Assembly (NCBI GenBank): GCA_022781925.1
Contig: JALESO010000066.1
Span: forward strand, 1 to 37,149
Direction of reading: 5' to 3'
DNA: 37,149 bases
Source of the DNA: Lachnospiraceae bacterium
GTDB lineage: Bacteria; Bacillota; Clostridia; Lachnospirales; Lachnospiraceae
Part shown: positions 24,382 to 32,489 of the stretch, piece after piece
How positions within the stretch are numbered: position 1 is the stretch's first letter
How the letters are laid out: each line of letters starts with the position of its first letter
Position numbers and translations under genes: made by a program
The notes under the pieces: generated by a model
What the model was told of the DNA's origin: nothing
The model's database searches: none
The model's input: only the letters and a program-made list of their open reading frames with translations

Positions 24382-25389
24382 ATGGAAAAAAGAGAAAATT
24401 TCGGAAGATATATAAAAGAAAAACGAAAAGCTGCCGGACTCTCTCAGAAAGAGCTGGCAACACAGTTATTTGTATCAGAATCAGCCGTCAGCAAATGGGA
24501 GCGCGGTCTGTCCTATCCAGATATGACGCTGGTTACCAGTTTGTGTGAAATCTTACATGTGTCAGAACATGAACTTCTGACGGCCAGTGATGACATGCAT
24601 CAACGTGAGATTGAGGAGCAGTCCCGCGGATATCTGCGGATATTAAAAGGCTATACATGGGTGACGTATCTCTGTTATCTGGCAGTTTTGATCCCGTGCT
24701 TTATCGGGAATCTTGTGACAGAGCACCGCCCCTCCTGGTTCTTTATCGTAGTCGGTGGGCTTGCTATGGTATTTTCCTTTATCAATGTACCGGTGATGAC
24801 CAAAACAAGACGCGCAGAAAAATGTTTCTGGTGTTTTTATGGAGCAATCATTTATATGCTGTGTGTTTGCCGGATTGTGTTGGGCGGTAATTGGCTGATC
24901 ATGTCGCTGCTTGGCGTCAGCTTTGGCCTGCTTGGTATATTTTTGCCGATCATTTTATGCGGCTGGCATTATGACTGGCCGATATTGCGCCACAAAGGTC
25001 TGATTTGTATGGCACTTGATACAGTGTTAAGCTATTTGATGGTATTTTTCGGCTGCTTGTTTTATGTGAAAGGCGTGACAGGTGTCATTATTGCGCAGAA
25101 CTTGTGGGTTCTGACCGTTTTTTCAATACTTGCCTGGGGAATTTTTATCGTATTCCGATATATCAGGTGCAGCCGTTTGATGAAAATCAGCATTACAGTT
25201 GGACTTTGTGGTGTATGGATGTTTTTTGCAAACACGCTGATCAGCGTTGCTTATGACGGCAGAGCTGTTATGCCAGGAGTAAATTTCCATAACTGGATGG
25301 ATTTCGGTGGACAAAATATCGGACTGGTGGTTCTGATCGTCGGTGCGGTGATGATCGCAGCGAGCATGATCCGGGATATGAGAAAATAA
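24382..25389 (+). CDS. XRE-family membrane-anchored regulator
   Basis: 335 residues. A helix-turn-helix of the Cro/CI type fills residues 8-64 (KRKAAGLSQKELATQLFVSE, VSKWERGLSYPDM). From about residue 90 there are seven or eight hydrophobic segments. Regulators with this HTH-plus-membrane design are common in Firmicutes near envelope or bacteriocin-response genes, and the membrane part is thought to sense or sequester. No partner gene is adjacent, so the target is unknown. AAAGGAG lies 14-20 bases before the start. Confidence 0.88.
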   Translation: MEKRENFGRYIKEKRKAAGLSQKELATQLFVSESAVSKWERGLSYPDMTLVTSLCEILHVSEHELLTASDDMHQREIEEQSRGYLRILKGYTWVTYLCYLAVLIPCFIGNLVTEHRPSWFFIVVGGLAMVFSFINVPVMTKTRRAEKCFWCFYGAIIYMLCVCRIVLGGNWLIMSLLGVSFGLLGIFLPIILCGWHYDWPILRHKGLICMALDTVLSYLMVFFGCLFYVKGVTGVIIAQNLWVLTVFSILAWGIFIVFRYIRCSRLMKISITVGLCGVWMFFANTLISVAYDGRAVMPGVNFHNWMDFGGQNIGLVVLIVGAVMIAASMIRDMRK

Positions 25390-25404
25390 CATCTACTTTA
25401 CATA

Positions 25405-25433
25405 TTGTATTGTTAAATTGCATATGCTATAAT
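25405..25433 (+). promoter_or_regulatory. Promoter of the antitoxin RNA
   Basis: TTGTAT (25405-25410), 17-bp spacer, TATAAT (25428-25433). There is no reading frame between this strong promoter and the terminator at 25479-25510, so it makes a short RNA. Confidence 0.8.
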
Positions 25434-25439
25434 GCCAGT

Positions 25440-25510
25440 AGGCAAAAAGATAATGCTATTCCATAGTGAACAGCAACGAAAAACCCTCGGAGTGCCATCC
25501 GAGGGTTTTT
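25440..25510 (+). ncRNA. Antitoxin RNA of an Fst-like type I toxin-antitoxin locus (about 70 nt)
   Basis: The RNA expected from the promoter at 25405 would start near 25440 and end in the shared terminator. Bases 25445-25472 (AAAAGATAATGCTA, two or three variable bases, CCATAGTGAACA) nearly repeat 25628-25656, which is the complement of the toxin's start region. The RNA can therefore pair with the toxin message and cover its start codon. Size and layout match RNA II of the par locus of plasmid pAD1 (about 66 nt). This is inferred from layout and pairing. Confidence 0.7.
25479..25510. terminator. Shared bidirectional terminator of toxin and antitoxin transcripts
   Basis: AAAAACCCTCGGA (25479-25491), loop GTGCCA, TCCGAGGGTTTTT (25498-25510). 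A perfect 13-bp stem with A and T tracts on both sides, as in par-type loci. Confidence 0.92.
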
Positions 25511-25561
25511 CTATTCCTAATTCTGGTGTGGAAAGGTTTAACTCCACAGGCTAGTTACCGG

Positions 25562-25648
25562 CTATTTGTCGCCATCTAACCATTTGATGATGTAGTGGCA
25601 AACTACACCAGCCGTAACAGCGACAATAAAAGATAATGCTAAATCCAT
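25562..25648 (-). CDS. Small hydrophobic toxin, Fst/holin-like type I TA peptide (28 aa)
   Basis: Reading the minus strand gives MDLALSFIVAVTAG, a short membrane helix, then VVCHYIIKWLDGDK and a stop: 28 residues with a hydrophobic core and a charged WLDxDK tail, the design of Fst-family toxins. AAAGGAGG lies 7-8 bases before ATG 25648. A minus-strand promoter is likely at 25696-25727 (TTGTAG 25722-25727 with TGATAT 25699-25704, spacing 17). A converging RNA and a shared terminator complete a type I locus. The peptide is expected to insert into the membrane. The family call is by design and context. Confidence 0.75.
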   Translation of the reverse strand: MDLALSFIVAVTAGVVCHYIIKWLDGDK

Positions 25649-25656
25649 GGTGAACA
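25628..25656. repeat. Direct repeat at the toxin start, copied in the antitoxin gene
   Basis: AAAAGATAATGCTA at 25628-25641 equals 25445-25458, and CCATGGTGAACA at 25645-25656 matches CCATAGTGAACA at 25461-25472 with one change. The pair corresponds to the DRa/DRb-type interaction repeats of par loci and explains how the two RNAs recognise each other in trans. Confidence 0.8.
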
Positions 25657-25853
25657 CCTCCTTTCTGTACCAGTATAGGAGGCGGTAACATTGGTAGTAT
25701 ATCATATGTTACTTTGCGGTTCTACAATTTTGTATCCTATATAGTTTTTATTTTAATGAAAAATTAAACTTAATTAAGAAGTATAAAGCTACTGCAACCA
25801 GGCCGGATATGATAGACTATGAGTTGTGAAAAATACAATTCATGGAGGAAAAA

Positions 25854-25988
25854 ATGAGTAGGATATACAATGTATTAATTGAGCTTGTTGCTGCTGCTGT
25901 TTTTATAATTCCGGTTTGGTGTATATATGAGAAGTTTTTCTTACAGCCATTTGTATCAACGTGGTTATGGGAAATACTTTTAGGATAA
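25854..25988 (+). CDS. Small single-pass membrane protein (44 aa), function unknown
   Basis: ATG 25854 follows ATGGAGGAAAAA, a strong ribosome-binding site. The product has a hydrophobic segment NVLIELVAAAVFIIPVWCIY (about 6-25) followed by EKFFLQPFVSTWLWEILLG, rich in aromatic residues. No family is recognised. It lies between the toxin locus and a gene remnant and may be a peptide signal, a small toxin or a membrane-protein regulator. The clear start signal supports that it is translated. Confidence 0.6.
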   Translation: MSRIYNVLIELVAAAVFIIPVWCIYEKFFLQPFVSTWLWEILLG

Positions 25989-26013
25989 ATCCGGATATCA
26001 GTTTCAATAAGGA

Positions 26014-26259
26014 GTGACTGCATTTATAAGGTCTAACAAAGGGGTTACAGTCACGAGAGAAGGCGAGGAATTATTATCCTTTGCGAGGATGCTTTTAGGG
26101 CAGTCTGGAGCCTTGCCTATTATAGTGGTATCGAGAACATCTCTGCGCATGGTGCAGTTGTATGAACAGAGGAAGCAGGATATCCGAAAGGCAGAAGCGC
26201 AGACACTTGTAAATTTGTCCCGGGTTCTGGGGTGTGGCGTGGAAGATCTGTTTGAGTGA
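26014..26259 (+). pseudogene. Chimeric remnant: LysR-type fragment joined to XRE-type fragment
   Basis: The 81 codons join two unrelated pieces. The first 30 residues (FIRSNKGVTVTREGEELLSF) match the end of a LysR-type DNA-binding domain (VTLTEAGE-like). The last 38 (SLRMVQLYEQRKQDIRKAEA and VNLSRVLGCGVEDLFE) match the second half of an XRE helix-turn-helix protein. Only a GTG start crowded against its ribosome-binding site is available, and neither DNA-binding fold is complete. It is best read as two decayed regulators fused by deletion, and it ends at a terminator. Confidence 0.6.
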
Positions 26260-26266
26260 AATAAAT

Positions 26267-26311
26267 AAAAAAGGGAATGCGGAACGGAAGTCGTTTTTGC
26301 ATTCCCTTTTT
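26267..26311. terminator. Terminator between the gene remnant and tRNA-Ser
   Basis: AAAAAGGGAATGC (26267-26280) pairs with GCATTCCCTTTTT (26299-26311), with tracts on both sides. It begins 4 bases past the tRNA 3' end on the minus strand and also closes the plus-strand remnant. Confidence 0.9.
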
Positions 26312-26314
26312 CAG

Positions 26315-26402
26315 CGGAGAAGGAGGGATTTGAACCCTCGCGCCGTGTTACCGACCTACTGGTGTTCGAAGCCAGACTCTTCAGCCGCTTGAGTACTTCT
26401 CC
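26315..26402 (-). tRNA. tRNA-Ser (anticodon CGA)
   Basis: 88 nt on the minus strand: acceptor GGAGAAG/CTTCTCC, discriminator G, D-arm CTCAAGCGGCTGAAGAG, anticodon loop TTCGAAC with anticodon CGA (reads UCG), a long class II variable arm and T-arm GAGGGTTCAAATCCCTC. The 3' CCA is not encoded. The last pair of the anticodon stem (31-39) is a C-A mismatch. Confidence 0.95.
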
Positions 26403-26418
26403 AAAATAAGACTTAATT

Positions 26419-26447
26419 AGTATAAACATTTTTCAAAGGTTCGTCAA
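26419..26447 (-). promoter_or_regulatory. Promoter of tRNA-Ser
   Basis: On the minus strand TTGACG (26442-26447), 17-bp spacer, TATACT (26419-26424), placed 17 bases before the tRNA 5' end. Near-consensus in sequence and spacing. Confidence 0.85.
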
Positions 26448-26465
26448 TCCCCGAAAAGATCTCGT

Positions 26466-26542
26466 AAAAGGTTTGTGAAAGGTTTGTAAAATTTTTGGAG
26501 CGAGCAATTAGTCTTGTAATCCCGTAGTTATTTTGATAAAAT
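26466..26542 (+). promoter_or_regulatory. pfkA upstream region: direct repeats and promoter
   Basis: TTGTAA (26514-26519), 17 bp, TAAAAT (26537-26542) is a plausible promoter with a leader of about 165 nt; another TATAAT lies near 26577. AAAGGTTTGT occurs twice in tandem at about 26467-26488, just above, and may be a regulator site. Nothing else is recognised in 26543-26714. Confidence 0.45.
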
Positions 26543-26714
26543 TCAGAACAGGCAATGCGTTTTTTCGCAGATTGTATTATAATACTTTATAAGATTTGGG
26601 ACGTAGAAACTCCATGAGATACAAGATTCTGTCTGAAAAATAAACGTATGAAAGTATAAATATAAGAAAATAGAAAATAATGATAATCTGTGAAGCGAGA
26701 GAGGAGCGGAAAAG

Positions 26715-27788
26715 ATGAAAAGAATCGGAATGCTGACAAGTGGCGGAGACTGCCAGGCTTTAAATGCAGCAATGCGCGGAGTAGTAAAAGGATTAAATGC
26801 CAATCTGGATGAACTGGAGATTTATGGTTTTTATGATGGATACAAAGGATTGATTTATGGAAATTATCGTCTGCTCACATCCAAAGATTTTTCCGGAATT
26901 CTGACAAAAGGCGGAACAATACTCGGAACATCCCGTCAGCCGTTTAAATATATGCGTGTACCTGATGAGAACGGTTTGGATAAAGTGGCTGCAATGAAGC
27001 ATACCTATCATAAACTGAATCTTGACTGTCTGGTGATCCTTGGTGGAAATGGTACACAGAAAACAGCAAATCTGCTTCGAGAGGAAGGGCTGAATATCAT
27101 TCATTTGCCGAAAACAATCGACAATGATATTTATGGTACAGATATTACCTTTGGTTTCGAGAGCGCACTGGACATTGCGACAGGAGTTATCGACTGCATC
27201 CATACTACAGCAGCTTCTCACAACCGTGTATTTATCGTTGAAATCATGGGACACAAAGTTGGCTGGCTTCCGCTTCATGCCGGTGTGGCAGGCGGTGCTG
27301 ATATCATTCTGATCCCGGAGATCCCATATGATATCGACAAAGTAGTGGAGGCAATCAACAAACGAAGCAAAGACGGAAAAGGATTTACCATTCTGGCAGT
27401 TGCAGAAGGTGCGATTTCCAAGGAGGATGCACTGCTTTCCAAGAAAGAACTGAAAGCAAAGAAAAAAGAAACAAAATATCCGTCAGTTTCTTATGAAGTG
27501 GCTGCACAGATCCAGGAGCGCACCGGAAATGAAGTGCGTGTTACAGTTCCGGGGCATATGCAGCGTGGTGGAAGTCCGTGTGCTTATGACCGTGTACTTT
27601 GTACACAGCTTGGTGCGCATGCAGCAAAACTGATCCTGGATGAGGATTACGGTTATATGGTTGGTATGATCAATGGTCAGACCAAGAAAGTACCTCTGGG
27701 TGAGGTGGCTGGTAAGTTGAAGATGGTACAGCCGGATTGCCAGCTGATCAAAGAAGCAAAAATCGTAGGAATTTGTTTCGGAGATTAA
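26715..27788 (+). CDS. pfkA: 6-Phosphofructokinase (group with Gly104/Lys124-type site)
   Basis: 357 residues, phosphorylating fructose 6-phosphate in glycolysis. The phosphoryl-donor loop is SGGDCQALNAAMRG (9-22) rather than the usual GGDAPGMNA. The second loop is GGNGT (110-114): glycine at the position equivalent to E. coli 104, which favours ATP, but Asn for the preceding Asp. PKTIDND (132-138) has lysine at the position equivalent to 124, as in pyrophosphate enzymes. This mixture is typical of the longer group III/mixed PFKs, so the donor is most likely ATP but not certain. MGHKVGWLPLHAG is intact. Confidence 0.93.
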   Translation: MKRIGMLTSGGDCQALNAAMRGVVKGLNANLDELEIYGFYDGYKGLIYGNYRLLTSKDFSGILTKGGTILGTSRQPFKYMRVPDENGLDKVAAMKHTYHKLNLDCLVILGGNGTQKTANLLREEGLNIIHLPKTIDNDIYGTDITFGFESALDIATGVIDCIHTTAASHNRVFIVEIMGHKVGWLPLHAGVAGGADIILIPEIPYDIDKVVEAINKRSKDGKGFTILAVAEGAISKEDALLSKKELKAKKKETKYPSVSYEVAAQIQERTGNEVRVTVPGHMQRGGSPCAYDRVLCTQLGAHAAKLILDEDYGYMVGMINGQTKKVPLGEVAGKLKMVQPDCQLIKEAKIVGICFGD

Positions 27789-27792
27789 TCAT

Positions 27793-27888
27793 CTCAGTCT
27801 GAGTTGAGACTCTGACTGAGATAAACGCTCCGCGGAGATGTACAGTGATTCTAAGATGAATATGTCAGCTTACGCTGACCAGAATCAC
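27793..27888 (+). other. Two hairpins in the pfkA-dnaX gap
   Basis: CTCAGTCTGAG (27793-27803) with CTCTGACTGAG (27810-27820) forms a stem just after pfkA but has no T-tract. GTGATTCT (27845-27852) with AGAATCAC (27881-27888) encloses GTCAGC-TTAC-GCTGAC (27864-27879). The gap is often occupied by the SRP RNA gene in Clostridia, but its conserved tip is not seen here. Function unknown. Confidence 0.45.
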
Positions 27889-27969
27889 GTACCAAGTCTC
27901 ACATGCGTTCGACTTGAATTTATGATTTGAGTATCAAAACGTGTTACTGAAAGTTAGAAAGGAGCCGCT

Positions 27970-29547
27970 ATGTCTTATACGGCTTTATATCGAAAATACC
28001 GTCCGGCCGAATTTGAGGATGTAAAAGGACAGGAGCATATTGTTACAACATTAAAAAATCAGATTAAGGCAGACCGCATCGGGCATGCTTATTTGTTTTG
28101 CGGCACCCGTGGAACAGGAAAAACTACGGTGGCAAAGATTTTTGCAAAAGCTGTAAACTGTGAGCATCCGGTGGACGGAAGCCCTTGTGGGGAGTGTGCT
28201 TCCTGCAAGGCTATCGCAGCGGGTGCATCCATGAATGTGATTGAGATCGATGCGGCTTCCAACAACGGTGTAGAGAATATTCGTCAGATCCGTGAGGAAG
28301 TTTCTTATTCTCCGACACAGGGAAAGTATAAAGTATACATTATCGATGAGGTTCATATGCTTTCTATCGGAGCTTTTAATGCACTGCTGAAGACGTTGGA
28401 AGAACCGCCATCATATGTTATCTTTATTCTTGCAACTACGGAATCGCACAAAATTCCGATCACAATTTTATCCCGTTGCCAGAAATATGATTTTCGCAGG
28501 ATTTCCATTGAGACAATCTCAGATCGTCTGATGGATTTGTTGCAGCAGGAAGGCGTAGAAGCAGAGGAAAAAGCGGTCCGTTATGTGGCGAAAGCCGGAG
28601 ATGGTTCTATGCGAGATGCCCTGAGTCTTCTGGATCAATGTATCGCATTTTATCTGGGTGAACCGCTGACATACGATCATGTGCTGGAAGTGCTTGGCGC
28701 AGTAGATACAGAGGTGTTCAGCCGTTTGCTTCGTTCTATTCTGGCAAATAACGTAGTACAGGCGATTGAACTTTTGGAAGAACTGATTGTTCAAGGGCGC
28801 GAACTGGGACAGTTTGTGACAGATTTTGTATGGTATCTGCGAAACCTTCTCCTGGTTAAAAGTTCTGATCAGATGGAAGATGTACTGGACATGTTCAGTG
28901 AAAATCTGGCATTATTAAAAGAAGAAGCTGATATGATCGAAGGTGATGTGATCATGCGTTACATCCGTATTTTTTCTGAACTGTCCGGTCAACTCAAATA
29001 CGCACCGCAAAAACGTGTATTGATTGAAATTGCACTGATCAAACTATGTCGTCCGGCGATGGAAACCACGCAGGATGCTCTGACAGACCGCGTGGCTCAG
29101 CTTGAGAAAAAAGTAGAAGAAGGTGTAACTGTTGTGGCAGCGACACCGACAGTGCCGTCTGCTTCGGGAAGTGCATCGGCTGCATCGCAGAAACTGAAAG
29201 AACCGGTGCAGATGCCGAAGGCGATTCCGGATGATATCCGTCAGGTAGTAAAAAACTGGAGTTCTATTGTACGCGAACTTCCGGGGGTTACTGCTACATA
29301 TTTAAGGGGAGCCCATTTAAGTCTTGGCGGAGAAAATAAATTAATGCTGGTGTTTGACGACGATTTGGCATATACTTATGTGTCGGAGGAACGTCGCAGA
29401 ACGGAAATCACGGAACGGATATCAAGCCGGATCGGTAAAGAGATTGAAGTGGTGATGCAGTCCAACGATTCTGGACGTCCATTCGAAGAGAATTATATCG
29501 ATCTGGAACAGATCGTCCACATGGACATTGAAGTGGAAGACGAATAA
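27970..29547 (+). CDS. dnaX: DNA polymerase III subunit gamma/tau
   Basis: 525 residues, the clamp-loader ATPase. Walker A GTRGTGKT (45-52), the zinc set C64, C73, C76, C79, Walker B region IIDEVHM (124-130) and sensor 1 region [11 protein letters not shown] are intact. The collar domain follows to about residue 370, then a short linker (Ala/Ser/Pro-rich, 395-410) and a tau-type C-terminal domain. AAAGGAG lies 7 bases before ATG. It begins the conserved dnaX-ybaB-recR cluster. No A-rich frameshift slip site was identified. Confidence 0.97.
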   Translation: MSYTALYRKYRPAEFEDVKGQEHIVTTLKNQIKADRIGHAYLFCGTRGTGKTTVAKIFAKAVNCEHPVDGSPCGECASCKAIAAGASMNVIEIDAASNNGVENIRQIREEVSYSPTQGKYKVYIIDEVHMLSIGAFNALLKTLEEPPSYVIFILATTESHKIPITILSRCQKYDFRRISIETISDRLMDLLQQEGVEAEEKAVRYVAKAGDGSMRDALSLLDQCIAFYLGEPLTYDHVLEVLGAVDTEVFSRLLRSILANNVVQAIELLEELIVQGRELGQFVTDFVWYLRNLLLVKSSDQMEDVLDMFSENLALLKEEADMIEGDVIMRYIRIFSELSGQLKYAPQKRVLIEIALIKLCRPAMETTQDALTDRVAQLEKKVEEGVTVVAATPTVPSASGSASAASQKLKEPVQMPKAIPDDIRQVVKNWSSIVRELPGVTATYLRGAHLSLGGENKLMLVFDDDLAYTYVSEERRRTEITERISSRIGKEIEVVMQSNDSGRPFEENYIDLEQIVHMDIEVEDE

Positions 29548-29572
29548 AATTGCGATAACAGGAGGATGCAAT

Positions 29573-29923
29573 ATGGCAAAAAGAGGTGGATTTCCGGGAG
29601 GAATGCCGGGAAACATGAACAATCTGATGAAACAGGCTCAGAAGATGCAGCGTCAGATGGAAGAAGCAACCAAAGAGCTGGAGGAAAAAGAAGTATCAGC
29701 CAGCGCAGGTGGCGGAGCAGTAGAAGTAACGGTATCCGGTAAAAAAGAAATCGTAAAAGTAAAACTTGCAGAAGAAGTTGTTGATCCGGATGATATTGAA
29801 ATGCTGGAAGACCTGATCGTAGCAGCTACAAACGAAGCACTGCGCAAGATGGATGAGATCTCACAGCAGTCCATGTCCAAGATCACAGGCGGCATGGGAA
29901 TGGGCGGAGGATTTCCGTTCTAA
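29573..29923 (+). CDS. YbaB/EbfC nucleoid-associated protein
   Basis: 116 residues. The start [20 protein letters not shown] is chosen for AGGAGG at 29560-29565; an in-frame upstream extension overlapping dnaX lacks a site. A long N-terminal helix ([20 protein letters not shown]), the small beta-sheet and a Gly-rich C-terminus are typical. The dimer binds DNA without strong sequence preference and co-occurs with dnaX and recR. The stop overlaps the recR start. Confidence 0.95.
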   Translation: MAKRGGFPGGMPGNMNNLMKQAQKMQRQMEEATKELEEKEVSASAGGGAVEVTVSGKKEIVKVKLAEEVVDPDDIEMLEDLIVAATNEALRKMDEISQQSMSKITGGMGMGGGFPF

Positions 29924-30519
29924 TGGATTATTACAGTAAACAGATCAGTAAATTGATTGAAGAACTGTCTTCCCTGCCGGGCATCGGCAGCAAGTCCGCA
30001 CAGCGTCTGGCATTTCATATTTTGAATATGCCCACAGAGCGGGTGGAGCGTCTGGCAGATACGATTCTGGATGCCAGAAGAAATATCCGTTACTGCAAGA
30101 CCTGCTATACACTGACAGATGCAGAGGAATGTCCGATCTGCAGCAACAGCGGACGGGATCATTCCACGATTATGGTGGTAGAGACCACGCGGGATCTGGC
30201 GGCTTATGAAAAGACAGGACAGTATGATGGTGTGTACCATGTGCTGCATGGTGCGATCTCCCCGATGCTTGGAATCGGTCCGGAGGACATCCGTCTGAAA
30301 GAACTGATGCAGCGTCTGCAGGGAGATGTAAAGGAAGTCATTATTGCCACGAACTCCAGTCTGGAGGGCGAGACAACAGCCATGTATATCAGCAAACTGA
30401 TCAAACCGACCGGGATTAAAGTGTCGCGGATTGCCAGCGGTGTGCCGGTGGGCGGAGATCTGGAATATATTGATGAGGTTACATTATTAAGAGCTCTGGA
30501 AGGGCGCGTGGAATTATAG
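29923..30519 (+). CDS. recR: Recombination mediator RecR
   Basis: 198 residues. Helix-hairpin-helix [17 protein letters not shown] (18-34), zinc finger C58, C61, C70, C73, and a Toprim domain from about residue 80 with the [15 protein letters not shown] segment. RecR acts with RecO and RecF to load RecA at gaps. The ATG shares one base with the ybaB stop (TAATG), so translation is coupled. Length and motifs are standard. Confidence 0.97.
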   Translation: MDYYSKQISKLIEELSSLPGIGSKSAQRLAFHILNMPTERVERLADTILDARRNIRYCKTCYTLTDAEECPICSNSGRDHSTIMVVETTRDLAAYEKTGQYDGVYHVLHGAISPMLGIGPEDIRLKELMQRLQGDVKEVIIATNSSLEGETTAMYISKLIKPTGIKVSRIASGVPVGGDLEYIDEVTLLRALEGRVEL

Positions 30520-30552
30520 CCCGACAGAGCAGAATAAGAAAGGGAGCACATT

Positions 30553-31389
30553 ATGACAAAGTTAGAACTTGAAAAAATTGCTGTAGAAGTGCGTAAAGGA
30601 ATCATTACCGGCGTACACAGCGCAAAATCCGGTCATCCGGGTGGATCTTTATCCGCAGCAGAGATTTTTACTTATCTGTATTTTGTAGAGATGAATGTAG
30701 ATCCGAAGAATCCGAAAGATCCGAACAGAGACAGATTCGTCCTTTCCAAAGGACATGTTGCACCGGGTCTGTATGCAACACTTGCGCAGAAAGGATATTT
30801 CCCGGTAGAAGAACTGGAAGGACTGCGTCACATCGGTTCCATGCTTCAGGGACATCCGGATATGAAACATATCCCGGGTATTGATATGTCCAGTGGTTCC
30901 CTCGGTCAGGGATTTTCCGCAGCCGTTGGTATGGCACTGGCTGCAAAAATGGATGGCAAAGATTACCGCGTATATTCACTGGCTGGCGACGGCGAGATCC
31001 AGGAAGGTCAGATCTGGGAGGCAGCTATGTTTGCCGGAGCACGCAAGCTGGACAACCTTGTATTATTTGTAGATAACAACGGCCTTCAGATCGATGGAAA
31101 TATCGCAGACGTATGCTCTCCATATCCGATCGACAAGAAATTCGAGGCATTCAATTTCCATGTGATCAACATCAACGGAAATGATTTTGACGAGATCGCA
31201 GCAGCATTAAAAGAGGCCCGCGAGACAAAAGGTATGCCGACAGCCATCATTGCAAAAACAATCAAAGGTAAAGGTGTATCTTACATGGAGAATCAGGCCG
31301 GATGGCATGGAAAAGCTCCAAACGATGAAGAATTTGCCATTGCTATGGAAGAATTAAAGAAAGCAGGTGAAGCATTATGTCAGAAGTAA
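30553..31389 (+). CDS. Transketolase, N-terminal (TPP-binding) subunit
   Basis: 278 residues of the two-gene transketolase form. The thiamine diphosphate motif GDGEIQEGQIWEA...DNN is present near residues 143-177, with SGHPGGSLS and KGHVAPGLYA earlier. It must pair with the next gene product to make an active enzyme, which moves two-carbon units between sugar phosphates. Split transketolases are usual in Clostridia. It overlaps the next gene by 13 bases. Ribosome-binding site AAAGGGAG. A 1-deoxyxylulose-5-phosphate-synthase-like role is less likely. Confidence 0.95.
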   Translation: MTKLELEKIAVEVRKGIITGVHSAKSGHPGGSLSAAEIFTYLYFVEMNVDPKNPKDPNRDRFVLSKGHVAPGLYATLAQKGYFPVEELEGLRHIGSMLQGHPDMKHIPGIDMSSGSLGQGFSAAVGMALAAKMDGKDYRVYSLAGDGEIQEGQIWEAAMFAGARKLDNLVLFVDNNGLQIDGNIADVCSPYPIDKKFEAFNFHVININGNDFDEIAAALKEARETKGMPTAIIAKTIKGKGVSYMENQAGWHGKAPNDEEFAIAMEELKKAGEALCQK

Positions 31390-32318
31390 AGAAAATCGCA
31401 ACAAGAGACAGTTACGGCAACACATTAGTAGAGCTCGGAAAAGAGCATGAGGATTTAGTAGTTCTGGATGCTGACCTTGCAGGCGCAACGAAGACAGGTA
31501 TCTTCAAAAAAGAATTCCCGGAGCGTCACATCGACTGTGGTATCGCTGAGGGCAACATGGCAGGCATCGCAGCAGGTCTTGCCACCTGCGGAAAAGTACC
31601 GTTTATGAGTTCTTTCGCAATGTTTGCAGCTGGCCGTGCATTCGAGCAGGTTCGTAACTCCATCGGTTATCCGCACTTAAATGTAAAAATCGGCGCAACT
31701 CACGCAGGTATTTCCGTAGGTGAGGACGGTGCAACCCATCAGTGTAACGAGGATATCGCCCTGATGCGTACCATCCCGGGCATGGTAGTGATCAATCCGT
31801 GTGATGATGTAGAAGCAAAAGCAGCTGTTCGTGCCGCTTATGAGTACGAAGGACCGGTTTACTTAAGATTCGGTCGTCTGGCTGTTCCGGTGATCAACGA
31901 CGAGGCAACTTACAAATTCGAACTTGGCAAAGGTGTCGTATTAAAAGAAGGCAAAGATGTAACAATCATTGCAACCGGTCTGTGTGTAAACGAAGCAGTA
32001 GAAGCAGCAAAACTGCTGGCAGCAGACGGTATTGATGCAGAAGTGATCAATATCCATACCATCAAACCGCTGGATGAGGATCTGGTAGTTGCATCCGCAC
32101 AGAAGACAGGCAAAGTCGTAACCGTAGAGGAACATTCCGTGATCGGTGGACTTGGAAGCGCTGTATGCGATACATTAAGCGAGAAAGCACCGACAAAAGT
32201 AATGAAGATCGGTGTATATGATCGTTTTGGTGAGTCCGGCCCTGGTGCAGACCTCATCAAGAAATATGAGCTGGATGCAGAGAGCATCTACAAAAAAGTG
32301 AAGGGCTTCATGGCTTAA
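31377..32318 (+). CDS. Transketolase, C-terminal subunit
   Basis: 313 residues holding the pyrimidine-binding and C-terminal domains. DCGIAEGNMAGIAAGLA carries the catalytic-site glutamate that activates thiamine; AGISVGEDGATHQCNEDIAL and the C-terminal VEEHSVIGGLGSAV are typical. The start lies inside the previous gene (13-base overlap), indicating coupling and equal subunit supply. It is followed 42 bases later by the conserved-loop hairpin at 32361. Confidence 0.95.
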   Translation: MSEVKKIATRDSYGNTLVELGKEHEDLVVLDADLAGATKTGIFKKEFPERHIDCGIAEGNMAGIAAGLATCGKVPFMSSFAMFAAGRAFEQVRNSIGYPHLNVKIGATHAGISVGEDGATHQCNEDIALMRTIPGMVVINPCDDVEAKAAVRAAYEYEGPVYLRFGRLAVPVINDEATYKFELGKGVVLKEGKDVTIIATGLCVNEAVEAAKLLAADGIDAEVINIHTIKPLDEDLVVASAQKTGKVVTVEEHSVIGGLGSAVCDTLSEKAPTKVMKIGVYDRFGESGPGADLIKKYELDAESIYKKVKGFMA

Positions 32319-32360
32319 AAAATCTTGTTTAAGATGGCTTAAAATTTAATATGTGAAATC

Positions 32361-32421
32361 GAACTCCTGTATTTTGTCTCGGTCGCTAACAATCGCTCCC
32401 TGAGAAAAAATGCAGGAGTTC
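32361..32421 (+). repeat. Long hairpin with conserved loop (copy 3); probable terminator of the transketolase genes
   Basis: GAACTCCTG (32361-32369) faces CAGGAGTTC (32413-32421), with inner TCTC/GAGA pairing, around GCTAACAATCGC (32385-32396). The 20 bases GTCGCTAACAATCGCTCCCT (32383-32402) are identical to the reverse complement of copy 2 near the start of the window. Confidence 0.75.
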
Positions 32422-32441
32422 TTCATTTACGCGATGATGGA

Positions 32442-32489
32442 CGTAAATTTTTGCGCCATCCTGTACCATGCGTAAATTTTTTGCGCCAT
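32442..32489 (+). repeat. Direct repeats downstream of hairpin copy 3
   Basis: CGTAAATTTTTGCGCCAT (32442-32459) and the same with one extra T (32471-32489) are spaced 29 bp. A related TAAATTTAC sequence flanks hairpin copy 2 (286-314), so these belong to the larger dispersed element. The rest of 32490-32695 has no supported gene. Confidence 0.6.

Noticed and set aside
26004..26429. 141-codon minus-strand frame over the tRNA
   Set aside because: It runs through a tRNA gene and a terminator and has no start signal.
27789..27969. SRP (4.5S/6S-like) RNA gene before dnaX
   Set aside because: Position fits, but the conserved tip (GGAAGG-type loop and AGCAGC) is absent; only unrelated hairpins are seen.
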